Notes: a model not told the origin generated them from the letters alone. Positions 32,327-41,207 are shown, counted from the stretch's first letter. The stretch: 54,400 bases of DNA from Pseudomonadota bacterium (GCA_021816585.1 JAKAXL010000019.1:1-54400); one strand, 5' to 3'. Numbers and translations are program-made.

Positions 32327-32462
32327 TTTCGGTGCGCGCGCGCACCATCATGAGGCTTCGCCCCACCGTGGTGCACGCCACGCCGACACCGGCACCACGA
32401 CGCGGCGCGACGCACCTGACAGGTTCCCGCGGCGCACCCTGGAGGCGCGTTGCGCACGCTTT

Positions 32463-32478
32463 TGGAACACTTCTTGCT
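32463..32478 (+). promoter_or_regulatory. sigma-54 (-24/-12) promoter of amt
   Basis: TGGAACACTTCTTGCT carries GG at 32464-32465 and GC at 32476-32477 with exactly ten bases between them. It matches the TGGCAC-N5-TTGCW consensus in all but one of the scored positions. It lies about 60 bases before the amt ATG. Ammonium transporters are classic NtrC/RpoN targets. Confidence 0.7.
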
Positions 32479-32536
32479 TCGTCGCGAGGCCCTCCGCCTT
32501 CGGCGGGGCGAACCGAATGCCCGGAGTCCCTCGCTC

Positions 32537-33736
32537 ATGTCCTCCCTGCAAACCAGCGCCAACGTCCTGTTCCTGCTTCTCGGTGCCATCCTCGTGCTGT
32601 TCATGCACGCCGGCTTCGCCTTTCTCGAACTGGGCACCGTGCGCCGCAAGAACCAGGTCAACGCACTGGTCAAGATCCTCACCGACTTCTCGGTGGCCAC
32701 GCTGGCCTACTACTTCGTCGGCTACGCCATCGCCTACGGCGTGACGTTCCTGTCGCCCGCGCCGCAGCTCAACCTCGACGACGGCCTCGCGCTGACACGC
32801 TTCTTCTTCCTGCTGACCTTCGCCGCGGCGGTGCCGGCGATCATCTCCGGCGGCATCGCCGAGCGCGCCAAGTTCTACCCGCAGTTGCTGGCCACCGCGA
32901 TCATCGTCGGGCTGGTCTATCCGCTGTACGAGGGCGCCATGTGGGGCGACCGCTTCGGCGTGCAGGCCTGGATCACGCGGCTGTTCGGTGTGCCGTTCCA
33001 CGATTTCGCCGGTTCCATCGTGGTGCATGCGATGGGCGGCTGGCTGGCACTGCCGGCGGTGCTGCTGCTGGGCGCGCGCCGCGGACGCTACCGCGACGGG
33101 CGCGTCAACCCGCACCCGCCTTCGAGCATCCCCTTCCTGGCGCTGGGTTCGTGGATCCTGGTGGTCGGCTGGTTCGGCTTCAACGTCATGAGCGCGCAGA
33201 GCGTGACCAAGATTTCCGGACTGGTGGCGGTGAACTCGCTGATGGCCATGGTCGGCGGCACGCTGGCCGCGCTCATCGCCGGACGCAACGACCCCGGCTT
33301 CGTCTACAACGGCCCGCTGGCCGGGCTGGTCGCGGTGTGCGCGGGCTCCGACGTGATGCATCCGATCGGCGCACTGATCACCGGCGCCATCGCCGGCTGG
33401 CTGTTCGTGCGCATGTTCACGCTCACACAGAACCGGCTGCGCATCGACGACGTGCTCGGCGTGTGGCCGCTGCACGGATTGTGCGGAACCTGGGGGGGCA
33501 TCGCCGCCGGCATCTTCGGACAGACCGCGCTGGGCGGCGTGGGCGGGGTGAGCCTGGGAGCGCAGTTGCTGGGCACGGCGGCCGCGGTGGTGTGGGCGCT
33601 GCTCGGCGGCTTCGTCGTGTACGGCCTGCTCAAGCTCACGATGGGCCTGCGCCTGGACGCCGAGGCCGAATTCGACGGCGCCGACCTGTCGATCCACCAG
33701 ATCACCTCGACCCCCGAACGCGAAGTCAGCTGGTAA
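32537..33736 (+). CDS. amt: ammonium transporter (Amt family)
   Basis: Amt conducts ammonia/ammonium across the inner membrane. The 399-residue protein has eleven predicted membrane helices. The twin-histidine pore is seen in DFAGSIVVHAMGGWLALP and LHGLCGTWGGIAAGIF, and the family segment ISGGIAERAKFYPQ is present. The start at ATG 32537 places the N terminus directly at the first helix; an open frame extends 29 codons upstream through the promoter and is not used. No glnK gene accompanies it, unlike the usual glnK-amtB pair. Confidence 0.93.
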   Translation: MSSLQTSANVLFLLLGAILVLFMHAGFAFLELGTVRRKNQVNALVKILTDFSVATLAYYFVGYAIAYGVTFLSPAPQLNLDDGLALTRFFFLLTFAAAVPAIISGGIAERAKFYPQLLATAIIVGLVYPLYEGAMWGDRFGVQAWITRLFGVPFHDFAGSIVVHAMGGWLALPAVLLLGARRGRYRDGRVNPHPPSSIPFLALGSWILVVGWFGFNVMSAQSVTKISGLVAVNSLMAMVGGTLAALIAGRNDPGFVYNGPLAGLVAVCAGSDVMHPIGALITGAIAGWLFVRMFTLTQNRLRIDDVLGVWPLHGLCGTWGGIAAGIFGQTALGGVGGVSLGAQLLGTAAAVVWALLGGFVVYGLLKLTMGLRLDAEAEFDGADLSIHQITSTPEREVSW

Positions 33737-33744
33737 TGAATGTG

Positions 33745-33860
33745 GGCCCCCAGGCCCGGGCTGCGCCCGGCCCGCCCCCCCGAGGGGGGCGAGAAAGCTT
33801 GGGGCGGCCCGGCGCTTTCTCATGGGCCCCCAGGGCCGGGCTGCGCCCGACCCGCCCCCG
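33745..33860. repeat. GC-rich direct repeat pair with an internal inverted repeat
   Basis: A ~36-base unit (GGGCCCCCAGG..CCGGGCTGCGCCCG.CCCGCCCCC) occurs at 33745-33780 and again at 33824-33860, with few mismatches. Between them GAGAAAGC (33791-33798) and GCTTTCTC (33814-33821) form an 8-bp inverted repeat. It lies between amt and proA. Similar proline/alanine-poor, CCCCCGAGGGGG-bearing intergenic repeats are common in Burkholderiales genomes. Confidence 0.75.
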
Positions 33861-33949
33861 GCCCGCCCCCCGGCTTTCCCGCGGGCGCGGCGGCTTCCAG
33901 TTTGCGACAATGCGCGTTCACGCAGCAGCGCCGCGCAGGAATCGCCGAC

Positions 33950-35242
33950 ATGAGCAGCCCCGAAGCCAGCATCCACGTCCTGATGACCGACCTCGGCGCG
34001 CGCGCCCGCGAGGCGTCGCGCGCCATGGCGCGCGCCGGCACCGCCGAGAAGAACCGGGCGCTGCTGGAACTGGCCGGCGTGCTGCGCGCGCAGCGCGAGA
34101 GCCTGCAGCAGGCCAACCGCGTCGACGTCGACGCGGCGCGCCAGGCCGGGCTCGAGCCGGCCTTCGTCGACCGCCTGCAACTCGGCGACAAGGTGCTGGA
34201 GCAGATGGCCGCGTCGTGCGAGCAGGTCGCCGCGCTGCCCGACCCGATCGGCGAGATGACCGATCTGCGCCGGCGCCCCAGCGGCATCACGGTGGGGCGC
34301 ATGCGGGTTCCGCTGGGCGTGTTCGGCATGATCTTCGAAAGCCGACCCAACGTCACGATCGAGGCCGCCAGCCTGGCCATCAAGTCGGGCAACGCGGTGA
34401 TCCTGCGCGGCGGGTCCGAGGCCATCCACAGCAACCGCGCGCTCGCGCAATGCGTCGGCCGCGCCCTCGAGCAGGCCGGGCTGCCGGTCGACGCGGTGCA
34501 GCTGGTGCCGGTGACCGACCGCGCCGCGGTGGGCGAACTGATCACCATGCCGCGATTCGTCGACGTCATCATCCCGCGCGGCGGCAAGGGCCTGATCGAA
34601 CGCATCAGCGCCGAGGCGCGCGTGCCGGTGATCAAGCACCTGGACGGCAACTGCCATGTCTACGTGGACGACGACGTGGACCTGGACATGGCGGTCAGCG
34701 TCACCGACAACGCGAAGACCCAGCGTTACAGCCCGTGCAACGCCGCGGAGTCGCTGCTGGTCGCACGCGCCAGCGCGCACGCCTTCCTGCCGCGCATCGG
34801 CGCGGTGTTCGCGGCCAAGGGCGTCGAGATGCGCTGCTGCGCGCACAGCCGCGCGCTGCTCGAGCCGGTTCCCGGCGCGGCGCCGCTGCTGCGCGACGCC
34901 ACCGAGCAGGACTGGGACACCGAATACCTGGCGCCGATCATCTCGATCAAGGTGGTCGACGGGGTCGACGCGGCGATCGCGCACATCAACCGCCACGGCT
35001 CGCAGCACACCGACACGATCCTCACGAGCAACCACCAGCATGCGATGCGCTTCCTGCGCGAGGTGGATTCGGCGGCGGTGATGATCAACGCATCGACGCG
35101 ATTCAGCGACGGATTCGAATTCGGCCTCGGCGCCGAGATCGGCATCTCCACCGACAAGTTCCACGCCCGCGGCCCGGTCGGCCTGGAAGGCCTGACCAGC
35201 CAGAAATGGGTGGTGCTGGGCGACGGCCAGCTGCGTCGCTGA
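33950..35242 (+). CDS. proA: gamma-glutamyl phosphate reductase
   Basis: ProA reduces gamma-glutamyl phosphate to the semialdehyde in proline synthesis. The 430-residue aldehyde-dehydrogenase-fold enzyme has [20 protein letters not shown] (NADPH/substrate region) and [12 protein letters not shown]. The catalytic Cys is in [13 protein letters not shown], and the C-terminal [18 protein letters not shown] is typical. ATG 33950 with AGGA upstream is preferred; the frame is open upstream through the repeat region but unrelated. proB is not adjacent. Confidence 0.95.
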   Translation: MSSPEASIHVLMTDLGARAREASRAMARAGTAEKNRALLELAGVLRAQRESLQQANRVDVDAARQAGLEPAFVDRLQLGDKVLEQMAASCEQVAALPDPIGEMTDLRRRPSGITVGRMRVPLGVFGMIFESRPNVTIEAASLAIKSGNAVILRGGSEAIHSNRALAQCVGRALEQAGLPVDAVQLVPVTDRAAVGELITMPRFVDVIIPRGGKGLIERISAEARVPVIKHLDGNCHVYVDDDVDLDMAVSVTDNAKTQRYSPCNAAESLLVARASAHAFLPRIGAVFAAKGVEMRCCAHSRALLEPVPGAAPLLRDATEQDWDTEYLAPIISIKVVDGVDAAIAHINRHGSQHTDTILTSNHQHAMRFLREVDSAAVMINASTRFSDGFEFGLGAEIGISTDKFHARGPVGLEGLTSQKWVVLGDGQLRR

Positions 35243-35269
35243 ACCCCACCCCCCCGCGCCCTGCACGCC

Positions 35270-35560
35270 ATGCGACACCCCGAACACCTCACCGCGATCC
35301 TCACGCTGCCCACGTTGCTGCGCGTGGGCGCCGCGCTCGGCAGCGGCATGGGAGTGGTCAGCGGCTGCATCGCGCTGTACGTGTACCGGCAGCAGGTCGG
35401 CGTCGGCGAGGCGCTGGGCGTGCTGGTCAGCGGCGTGCTGTTCAATGCGCTGGCGCTGATGTTCGCCACGCTGGTCGGCTATTGGCCGTACCGCGCGCTG
35501 GCCAGGCGCCGGCGTTTCGGGCTGCACCGCCTCAGCGTCTATCCGCTGCAGCTCAAGTGA
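35270..35560 (+). CDS. small membrane protein of unknown function
   Basis: A 96-residue protein with two hydrophobic segments (VGAALGSGMGVVSGCIALYV and VLVSGVLFNALALMFATLVGYW) and a basic C terminus. I do not recognise a family. It follows proA by 27 bases in the same direction and could be its operon partner. No clear ribosome site is visible, but hydrophobicity, length and position support a real gene. Confidence 0.6.
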   Translation: MRHPEHLTAILTLPTLLRVGAALGSGMGVVSGCIALYVYRQQVGVGEALGVLVSGVLFNALALMFATLVGYWPYRALARRRRFGLHRLSVYPLQLK

Positions 35561-35628
35561 GCCAGCGAGCCTCGTCCGCGCGGCAGGGCCGTGCGGGCCC
35601 GCGTCGGCGGACGCGCCCGCAAGCTTCC

Positions 35629-35656
35629 TGTAAGCTTTCGGCGCCGTCGTTTCGAC
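35629..35656 (+). promoter_or_regulatory. possible ECF-type promoter ahead of the DsrE-like gene
   Basis: TGTAAGC (35629-35635), a 17-base spacer and CGAC (35653-35656) resemble the GTAAC...CGA class of some ECF sigma factors. The leader to the ATG at 35678 would be about 20 bases. Weak; it could be chance. Confidence 0.25.
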
Positions 35657-35677
35657 ACCACCCGGAGAATGCCCAGC

Positions 35678-36145
35678 ATGAACCCACGTGACCGCATCCG
35701 CCTGCTCGGCGCCGGACTGGCCGGGCTCGGCGCCGCGCCGCTGGCGGCCGCGCAAAGCCAGGGCCCGGTGACCGACAAACCCATTTCCAGCGAGCCGTGG
35801 AAGGTGGTGATGCAGATCAGCGTGGACCTGGAACAGGCCTACGAGGGCCTGATCAACATCCAGAACGTGCTCCAGCTCGACCCGCGCATGCAATTCGTGG
35901 TCGTCGGCTACGGCAAGGCCATCCATTTCCTGCTCGACGGCACCAAGGCGCCCACCGGTGCCGCGTTCTCCGGCATCATCGGCGGCCTGGCCAACCAGGG
36001 CGTGCAGTTCAAGGCCTGCCGGAACACGCTGGATTTCCTGAAGATCCCGACCGACCGCGTCGTGCTCGAGGCCACGCTGGTTCCGGCCGGCGTGTACGAG
36101 ATCATCCGTCTGCAGTCCAAGGGCTGGTACTACCTCAAGCCCTGA
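35678..36145 (+). CDS. exported DsrE-like protein
   Basis: A 155-residue protein with an N-terminal signal peptide (MNPRDRIRLLGAGLAGLGAA, cleavage near AAA-Q) and a mature domain resembling DsrE/YchN-like small sulfur-relay proteins: KVVMQISVDLEQAYEGLINI, then MQFVVVGYGKAIHFLLDG and GVQFKACRNTL with one Cys. Exported DsrE-like proteins are known in betaproteobacteria, but their role is unknown. ATG 35678 is chosen; ATG 35669 lies three bases after GGAG and is too close. The stop overlaps the possible CTG start of rsmB. Confidence 0.7.
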   Translation: MNPRDRIRLLGAGLAGLGAAPLAAAQSQGPVTDKPISSEPWKVVMQISVDLEQAYEGLINIQNVLQLDPRMQFVVVGYGKAIHFLLDGTKAPTGAAFSGIIGGLANQGVQFKACRNTLDFLKIPTDRVVLEATLVPAGVYEIIRLQSKGWYYLKP

Positions 36146-37497
36146 AACCCGCCGCCCCGCACCACCCCCCGCAACGCGCGCTGCACCGGGACCTGCTGGC
36201 CGCCGCCGAGCTCGTCGGCTGCGTGCTGCGCGGCGAGTCCCTGGCCGGTGCGCTGCCGCGCCTGAGCGCCGGGACGCGCCAGCCGCCGGTCGCGCCCTGG
36301 AGCGCGGCGCAGCGCGGTGCGGCGCAGGCCCTGTGCTTCGAGACCCTGCGCGGGCTCGGGCGCGCGCGCGCGCTGCTGGCGCTGTTGCACCCGCGGCGCG
36401 TCAGCCCCCCACAGCTCGAAGCCCTGCTGCTGGTGGCGCTGGCGCTGGCCAGCCTGCCCGAACCGCGCCCCTACCCCGACCACACGCTGGTGTACGAGGC
36501 CGTGCAGGCCTGCGCCGCGCAACCGCGCATGCGAGGCGCGCGCGGCTTCGTCAACGCCTTGCTGCGGCGCCTGCAGGCGCAGCGTGAAGGCCTGCTCGCG
36601 CAGGCGCTGACCCAGCCCGAGGCGCGCTACAACCACCCGGCATGGTGGATCGAGCTGCTGCGCGAAGCCTGGCCCGCGCAATGGGAATCCATCCTCGAGC
36701 TGGCCGCGCTGCCGCCGCCGATGACCCTGCGCGTGAACCGGCGCTGGGGCACGCGCGAGCAGTACCTGGAGCGGCTGCGCGCCGCCGGACTCGACGCCGA
36801 CGCGCCCGCCGGCCCCGGGCTGGAACAGGCGCTGGTGCTGCGGCGCGCGGTCGCGGTGAGCGAGTTGCCGCTGTTCGACTCCGGCGCCGTCAGCGTGCAG
36901 GACGCCTCGGCGCAGCTCGCCGCGGTGCTGCTGGACCCGCAGGCCGCAATGCGCGTGCTCGACGCCTGCGCCGCGCCCGGCGGCAAGACGGCGCACCTGC
37001 TGGAGCTCGCCGATTGCGAAGTCCTGGCACTGGACCGCGACGCCGCGCGCGCCGCGCGCATCGGCGACACCCTGCGCCGGCTGCGCCTGGCGCCCGCCGA
37101 GGTGCGCTGCGCCGACGCCGCGCAGCCGGCCGGCTGGTGGGACGGCCGCGCCTTCGACCGCATCCTGCTCGACGCCCCCTGCAGCGCCAGCGGCATCAGC
37201 CGCCGCCACCCCGACATCCGCTGGCTGCGCCGCCCGCAGGACATCGCGGCGCTGGCGGCGCAGCAGCGCGAGCTGCTGGAGGCGCTGTGGCCGCTGCTGC
37301 GCCCCGGCGGCCGGCTGCTGTACGCCACCTGCTCGCAGTTCCCCGCCGAGGGCGCCGAGCAGGCGACGAGTTTCCTGGCCCGGCATGGCGATGCGTTAGC
37401 ATTGGCCGCGCCGGGGCAGATCCTGCCCGGCAGGTCGCCCGAGCGCGACGGCTTTTTCTACGCCCTGTTCGCCAAGCGTGCCGATGCCACCGCATGA
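36142..37497 (+). CDS. rsmB: 16S rRNA (cytosine(967)-C(5))-methyltransferase
   Basis: RsmB methylates C967 of 16S rRNA. The protein has the N-terminal NusB-like RNA-binding domain (about 10-150) and a SAM domain: DACAAPGGKTAHLLEL, LDAPCSASGISRRHPDIRW with the first catalytic Cys, and YATCSQFPAEGAEQ with the second. Frame and family length (451 residues) fit, but no ATG, GTG or TTG lies at the right place. The only codons in the expected zone are CTG at 36142, overlapping the upstream TGA as CTGA, or CTG 36181. The first GTG (36223) would cut the NusB domain. The start is therefore an unusual CTG. Confidence 0.9.
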   Translation: MKPAAPHHPPQRALHRDLLAAAELVGCVLRGESLAGALPRLSAGTRQPPVAPWSAAQRGAAQALCFETLRGLGRARALLALLHPRRVSPPQLEALLLVALALASLPEPRPYPDHTLVYEAVQACAAQPRMRGARGFVNALLRRLQAQREGLLAQALTQPEARYNHPAWWIELLREAWPAQWESILELAALPPPMTLRVNRRWGTREQYLERLRAAGLDADAPAGPGLEQALVLRRAVAVSELPLFDSGAVSVQDASAQLAAVLLDPQAAMRVLDACAAPGGKTAHLLELADCEVLALDRDAARAARIGDTLRRLRLAPAEVRCADAAQPAGWWDGRAFDRILLDAPCSASGISRRHPDIRWLRRPQDIAALAAQQRELLEALWPLLRPGGRLLYATCSQFPAEGAEQATSFLARHGDALALAAPGQILPGRSPERDGFFYALFAKRADATA

Positions 37498-38111
37498 GTC
37501 CGTCGCAGGCCCCTGACCCGATGCGTCGCCGCGTGCTGGCGGCCGCAGGAATCGGCGCGGCCGCCAGCGCGCTGCAAGCCTGGACGCCCGCGCACGCGGC
37601 CACCGTGTACGCGCAGCCGCCGACGGTGGAACTCGAGACCGACGGCGCCTACGCCAGCGCCAGCGTGGTGTTCGCGCTGCCGGTTCCGCTGGAGAGCGCG
37701 CTGCACCGCGGCATCCCGCTGTACTTCCTCACGCGCCTGAGCGTGTTGCAGTCGCGCTGGTGGTGGTTCGACGCCAGCGTCGGCGAAGGCCAGATGCTCA
37801 CCCGCCTGGGCTACGAGCCGCTGCTGGGCAAGTACCGCGTATCCACCGGAGCCCTGCGCACCAGCTACAGCTCCCTCGACGACGCGCTCAACCAGGTGCA
37901 GCACATCTCGCACCTGAAGATCGCCGACGCGAAAAGCCTCAAGGCCGGCCAGACCTACCAGGTCGGCGGCCGATTCGAGCTCGACCTGTCGCAATTGCCG
38001 CGACCGTTCCAGATCAACGTCGGCTCGCAGTCGGACTGGCAGCTCGAGGCCGATTTCCCACGGGTCAGCTTCACATGGACTCCCGCACCGTCAACCGCGC
38101 CACCCGGGTAG
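37494..38111 (+). CDS. DUF4390 domain protein
   Basis: A 205-residue exported protein of the DUF4390 family. Residues 1-35 are a signal peptide with a basic MRRR start (SPSQAPDPMRRRVLAAAGIG), and the mature part reads LETDGAYASASVVFALPVPLE and later FELDLSQLPRPFQINV. The gene is always found between rsmB and ntrY in this bacterial group, which suggests a link with NtrY signalling, but no activity is known. It overlaps rsmB by ATGA, and the next gene starts inside its 3' end (37-base overlap). This indicates one coupled operon. Confidence 0.85.
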   Translation: MSPSQAPDPMRRRVLAAAGIGAAASALQAWTPAHAATVYAQPPTVELETDGAYASASVVFALPVPLESALHRGIPLYFLTRLSVLQSRWWWFDASVGEGQMLTRLGYEPLLGKYRVSTGALRTSYSSLDDALNQVQHISHLKIADAKSLKAGQTYQVGGRFELDLSQLPRPFQINVGSQSDWQLEADFPRVSFTWTPAPSTAPPG

Positions 38112-40312
38112 CCTCGTGGGGCGCGCTGGCGGTGGGGCTGCCGCTGGTCGTGTTCCTGGTGTTCCTGCTCGCCGTGTCGACCAAGAACACCGCCGCGGTG
38201 AATCCCTATTTCGGGGCCCTGTACTGGATCAACATCGCCGTGGCGGCGCTGCTGCTGCTGCTGATCCTGGGGCTGTCCTCGCGCCTGCTGTGGCGCCTGC
38301 GCAAGCGCCGTTTCGGCAGCCGCCTGCTGTTCAAGCTGGCGATGGTGTTCACGCTGGTGGGCGTGCTGCCGGGGCTGGTGATCTACGTCGTGTCGTACCA
38401 GTTCGTGGCGCGCAGCATCGAGACCTGGTTCGACGTCAAGGTCGAGCGCGCGCTGACCTCCGGGCTGAACCTCGGCCGCACCACCCTCGAGGTGCTGCTG
38501 GCCGACCTCACCGCGAAGGGGCGCAACGTCGCCGCGCAGCTGGTGGACAACCACGGCGACGTCGCGCCGGTGGCCCTCGAGCAGCTGCTGCAGCAGCTCA
38601 GCCTGGAGCAGGCCACGGTGTTCGACGGCAACGGCAACGTGCTGGCCAGCGCCGGCGGCAATCCCTTCGCGCTGGTGCCGGACCTGCCGGGGCCCGAAGC
38701 CATGCGCCAGTTGCGCCTGATGGGGCAGCTGGCCAGCGTGGAAGGCGGCGAGGACGGCTCGGCCGGTGCGGGAAGCCCGCTGCGCCTGCGCGTCGTGATC
38801 CCGCTGCCCACGCGTTCGCTGCTGCTGCCGGGGCACCAGCGCTATCTGCTGCTGGTGCAGAACGTACCCAGTGCGATCTCGCGCAGCGCCCTCGAGGTGC
38901 AGCGCGCCTACGCCGAATACCAGGAGCGCGCGCTCGGGCGCGACGGGCTGCGGCGCATGTACATCTCCACGCTGACCCTGACCCTGTTCCTCGCGGTATT
39001 CGCCGCGGTGCTGCTGGCGGTGCTCATGGGCAACCAGCTGGCCAGCCCGCTGCTGCTGCTGGCCGACGGCATGCGCGCGGTGGCCGGCGGCGACCTGCGG
39101 CCGCGTCCGGAGGCGCGCTCCAGCGACGAACTGGGCTCGCTCACGCGCTCGTTCAACGCGATGACGGCGCAGCTGTCCGAGGCGCGCCACCAGGCCGAGG
39201 CCAGCCGGCAGGCGCTGGAGGCCTCGCGCGCGTACCTGCAAAGCGTGCTGGACAACCTGACGGCAGGCGTGCTCGTGCTGGGAGACGGCTTGCGCCTGAC
39301 GCTGGCCAACCCCAGCGCCACGCGCGTGCTGCGCGTGGCGCTGCAGGGCGCGGTGGGTCGCCCGATCACCGACGTCGAGGCGCTGCAGGGTTTCGCCGCC
39401 GAAATCGACTCCGCCTTCCACGAACTCGGCAGCGGCAGCAGCGACCACTGGCTGCGCCAGATCGACTACACACCCCCGGGCAGCGACGCCGCGCTGACCC
39501 TGCTGGTGCGCGGCGCGCGGCTGCTGCTGCCCGGACACAGCGCCGCCGTGGTGGTGTTCGACGACATCAGCGAACTGATCTCGGCGCAGCGCTCGCTGGC
39601 CTGGGGCGAGGTGGCGCGCCGGCTGGCGCACGAGATCAAGAACCCGCTGACCCCCATCCAGCTGTCGGCCGAGCGCCTGCAGATGAAGCTCGAAGCGCGC
39701 CTGAGCGGGGCCGACCGCGACATGCTGACCCGCGCCACCGGCACCATCGTCAACCAGGTCACCGCGATGCGGCGCATGGTCGACGAATTCCGCGACTACG
39801 CGCGCACCCCGGTGACCGCGCTGGCGCCGATGGACCTCAACGCGCTGATCGGCGACGTGCTGAACCTGTATGCCGCGCAATCGGCGCATGTGCACGCGGA
39901 ATTGGCCGAATCCCTGCCGCTGATCGAAGGCGACGCCGCGCAACTGCGGCAGGTGGTGCACAACCTGCTGCAAAATGCCCTCGACGCGATCGCCGGGCAG
40001 GAACATGGAAGCATCACGATACGCACGGAAACCTATCGTTCGAGCAACAGCGGAACCCAGCGCGTGCGCCTGTCGGTCAGCGACAGCGGTCCCGGCTTCA
40101 GCGACAAGGTGCTGTCGCGCGCCTTCGAACCCTACGTGACCACCAAGCCGCGAGGCACCGGCCTGGGCCTGGCCGTGGTGCGCAAGATCGCCGAGGAGCA
40201 TCATGCGCGCGCCGAGGTGCAAAATCTCGCCACCGAGGCGGGAATCAGCGGAGCGCGCGTATCCCTTATATTTCCCGCTATGGACCCCCCCGCGCCGGCC
40301 AGCGCGGCCTGA
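38075..40312 (+). CDS. ntrY: NtrY-like sensor histidine kinase
   Basis: A 745-residue inner-membrane kinase for the NtrX-like regulator encoded next. The N-terminal part has three to four membrane helices (GALAVGLPLVVFLVFLLAVS; NIAVAALLLLLILGLSSRLL; LAMVFTLVGVLPGLVIYVVS), then a periplasmic or sensor stretch and another helix. HAMP (near ASPLLLLADGMRAVAGGDLR) and a PAS domain follow. HisKA has His519 in ARRLAHEIKNPLTPIQLSAE, and the ATPase has NLLQNALDAI, DSGPGF and GTGLGLAVV. The start at ATG 38075 overlaps DUF4390. The ligand is unknown; the family is linked to nitrogen and redox sensing. Confidence 0.92.
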   Translation: MDSRTVNRATRVASWGALAVGLPLVVFLVFLLAVSTKNTAAVNPYFGALYWINIAVAALLLLLILGLSSRLLWRLRKRRFGSRLLFKLAMVFTLVGVLPGLVIYVVSYQFVARSIETWFDVKVERALTSGLNLGRTTLEVLLADLTAKGRNVAAQLVDNHGDVAPVALEQLLQQLSLEQATVFDGNGNVLASAGGNPFALVPDLPGPEAMRQLRLMGQLASVEGGEDGSAGAGSPLRLRVVIPLPTRSLLLPGHQRYLLLVQNVPSAISRSALEVQRAYAEYQERALGRDGLRRMYISTLTLTLFLAVFAAVLLAVLMGNQLASPLLLLADGMRAVAGGDLRPRPEARSSDELGSLTRSFNAMTAQLSEARHQAEASRQALEASRAYLQSVLDNLTAGVLVLGDGLRLTLANPSATRVLRVALQGAVGRPITDVEALQGFAAEIDSAFHELGSGSSDHWLRQIDYTPPGSDAALTLLVRGARLLLPGHSAAVVVFDDISELISAQRSLAWGEVARRLAHEIKNPLTPIQLSAERLQMKLEARLSGADRDMLTRATGTIVNQVTAMRRMVDEFRDYARTPVTALAPMDLNALIGDVLNLYAAQSAHVHAELAESLPLIEGDAAQLRQVVHNLLQNALDAIAGQEHGSITIRTETYRSSNSGTQRVRLSVSDSGPGFSDKVLSRAFEPYVTTKPRGTGLGLAVVRKIAEEHHARAEVQNLATEAGISGARVSLIFPAMDPPAPASAA

Positions 40313-40337
40313 CTGAACACCGGAAGACTCTTGGCCT

Positions 40338-41051
40338 ATGGCTAGCATCCTTGTGGTGGACGACGAAGTCGGCATCCGCGACCTGTTGTCCGAAATCTTG
40401 AACGACGAGGGCCACACGGTGGAAGCTGCCGAGAACGCCCAGCAGGCGCGTGAATTGCGCGCGCGCTTCCGTCCCGACCTGGTGTTGCTCGACATCTGGA
40501 TGCCCGACACCGACGGCGTCACGCTGCTCAAGGAGTGGGCCGGCGCCGGGCAGTTGACGATGCCGGTGATCATGATGAGCGGCCACGGCACCATCGACAA
40601 CGCGGTCGAGGCCACGCGCATCGGCGCGATGGCCTTCCTCGAGAAGCCGATCGCGCTGCAAAAGCTGCTGCGCGCGGTGGAGCAGGGTCTGAGCAAGCCG
40701 GCGCCGAGCAGCAGGCCGCGCCTGGAGCCCAGCCTGGGCGCCGCGCCGGTGCTCGAGCCGCCCGCGCTGCTGGCCGAGCAGAGCTTTCCGCTCGACCGCC
40801 CGCTGCGCGAGGCGCGCGACGACTTCGAACGCGCGTATTTCGAGTTCCACCTGGCGCGCGAAGGCGGCAGCATGACCCGCGTCGCCGACAAGACCGGTCT
40901 GGAACGCACGCATCTGTACCGCAAGCTCAAGCAGCTGGGCGTCGACTGGGGGCGCGGCGCGCGGCGGATGCCGCCGCCCGCCGGCCCCGCGGCGCCGGGC
41001 ATGCCGGGCACGACGGCCCCGCCGCCGGCCCTTGACGACGACGAGGACTGA
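40338..41051 (+). CDS. NtrX-like response regulator without AAA+ domain
   Basis: A 237-residue response regulator. The receiver (residues 1-120) has the acidic pair D8-D9, phosphoacceptor D52 (LVLLDIWMPD) and K103 (FLEKP). A Pro/Ala linker follows, and then a Fis-type helix-turn-helix (about 155-205: FERAYFEFHLAREGG to THLYRKLKQLGVDW). The sigma-54-activating AAA+ domain of NtrC/NtrX (GAFTGA etc.) is missing, so it cannot activate RpoN in the usual way and more likely acts as a repressor or sigma-70 regulator. It is 25 bases after ntrY. The Pro/Asp-rich C-terminal tail is odd. Confidence 0.9.
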   Translation: MASILVVDDEVGIRDLLSEILNDEGHTVEAAENAQQARELRARFRPDLVLLDIWMPDTDGVTLLKEWAGAGQLTMPVIMMSGHGTIDNAVEATRIGAMAFLEKPIALQKLLRAVEQGLSKPAPSSRPRLEPSLGAAPVLEPPALLAEQSFPLDRPLREARDDFERAYFEFHLAREGGSMTRVADKTGLERTHLYRKLKQLGVDWGRGARRMPPPAGPAAPGMPGTTAPPPALDDDED

Positions 41052-41077
41052 GCGCGCAACGCCCGCATACGCCCGCC

Positions 41078-41108
41078 TTGCCAGCAGCGGCGCAAGCTTT
41101 GCTAAGAT
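41078..41108 (+). promoter_or_regulatory. possible sigma-70 promoter of tRNA-Phe
   Basis: TTGCCA (41078-41083) and TAAGAT (41103-41108) are 19 bases apart, ending 23 bases before the tRNA. The spacer is a little long, but both hexamers are good. Confidence 0.45.
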
Positions 41109-41131
41109 GTGGGGCTTTGCTGGAACGCCTT

Positions 41132-41207
<76 letters not shown>

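Noticed and set aside
32348..35926. Very long minus-strand open frame across amt, proA and the DsrE-like gene
   Set aside because: It is antisense to three clearly recognised plus-strand genes, has low-complexity Arg/Ala/His/Gln composition and matches no family. Such frames are expected at ~70% GC.
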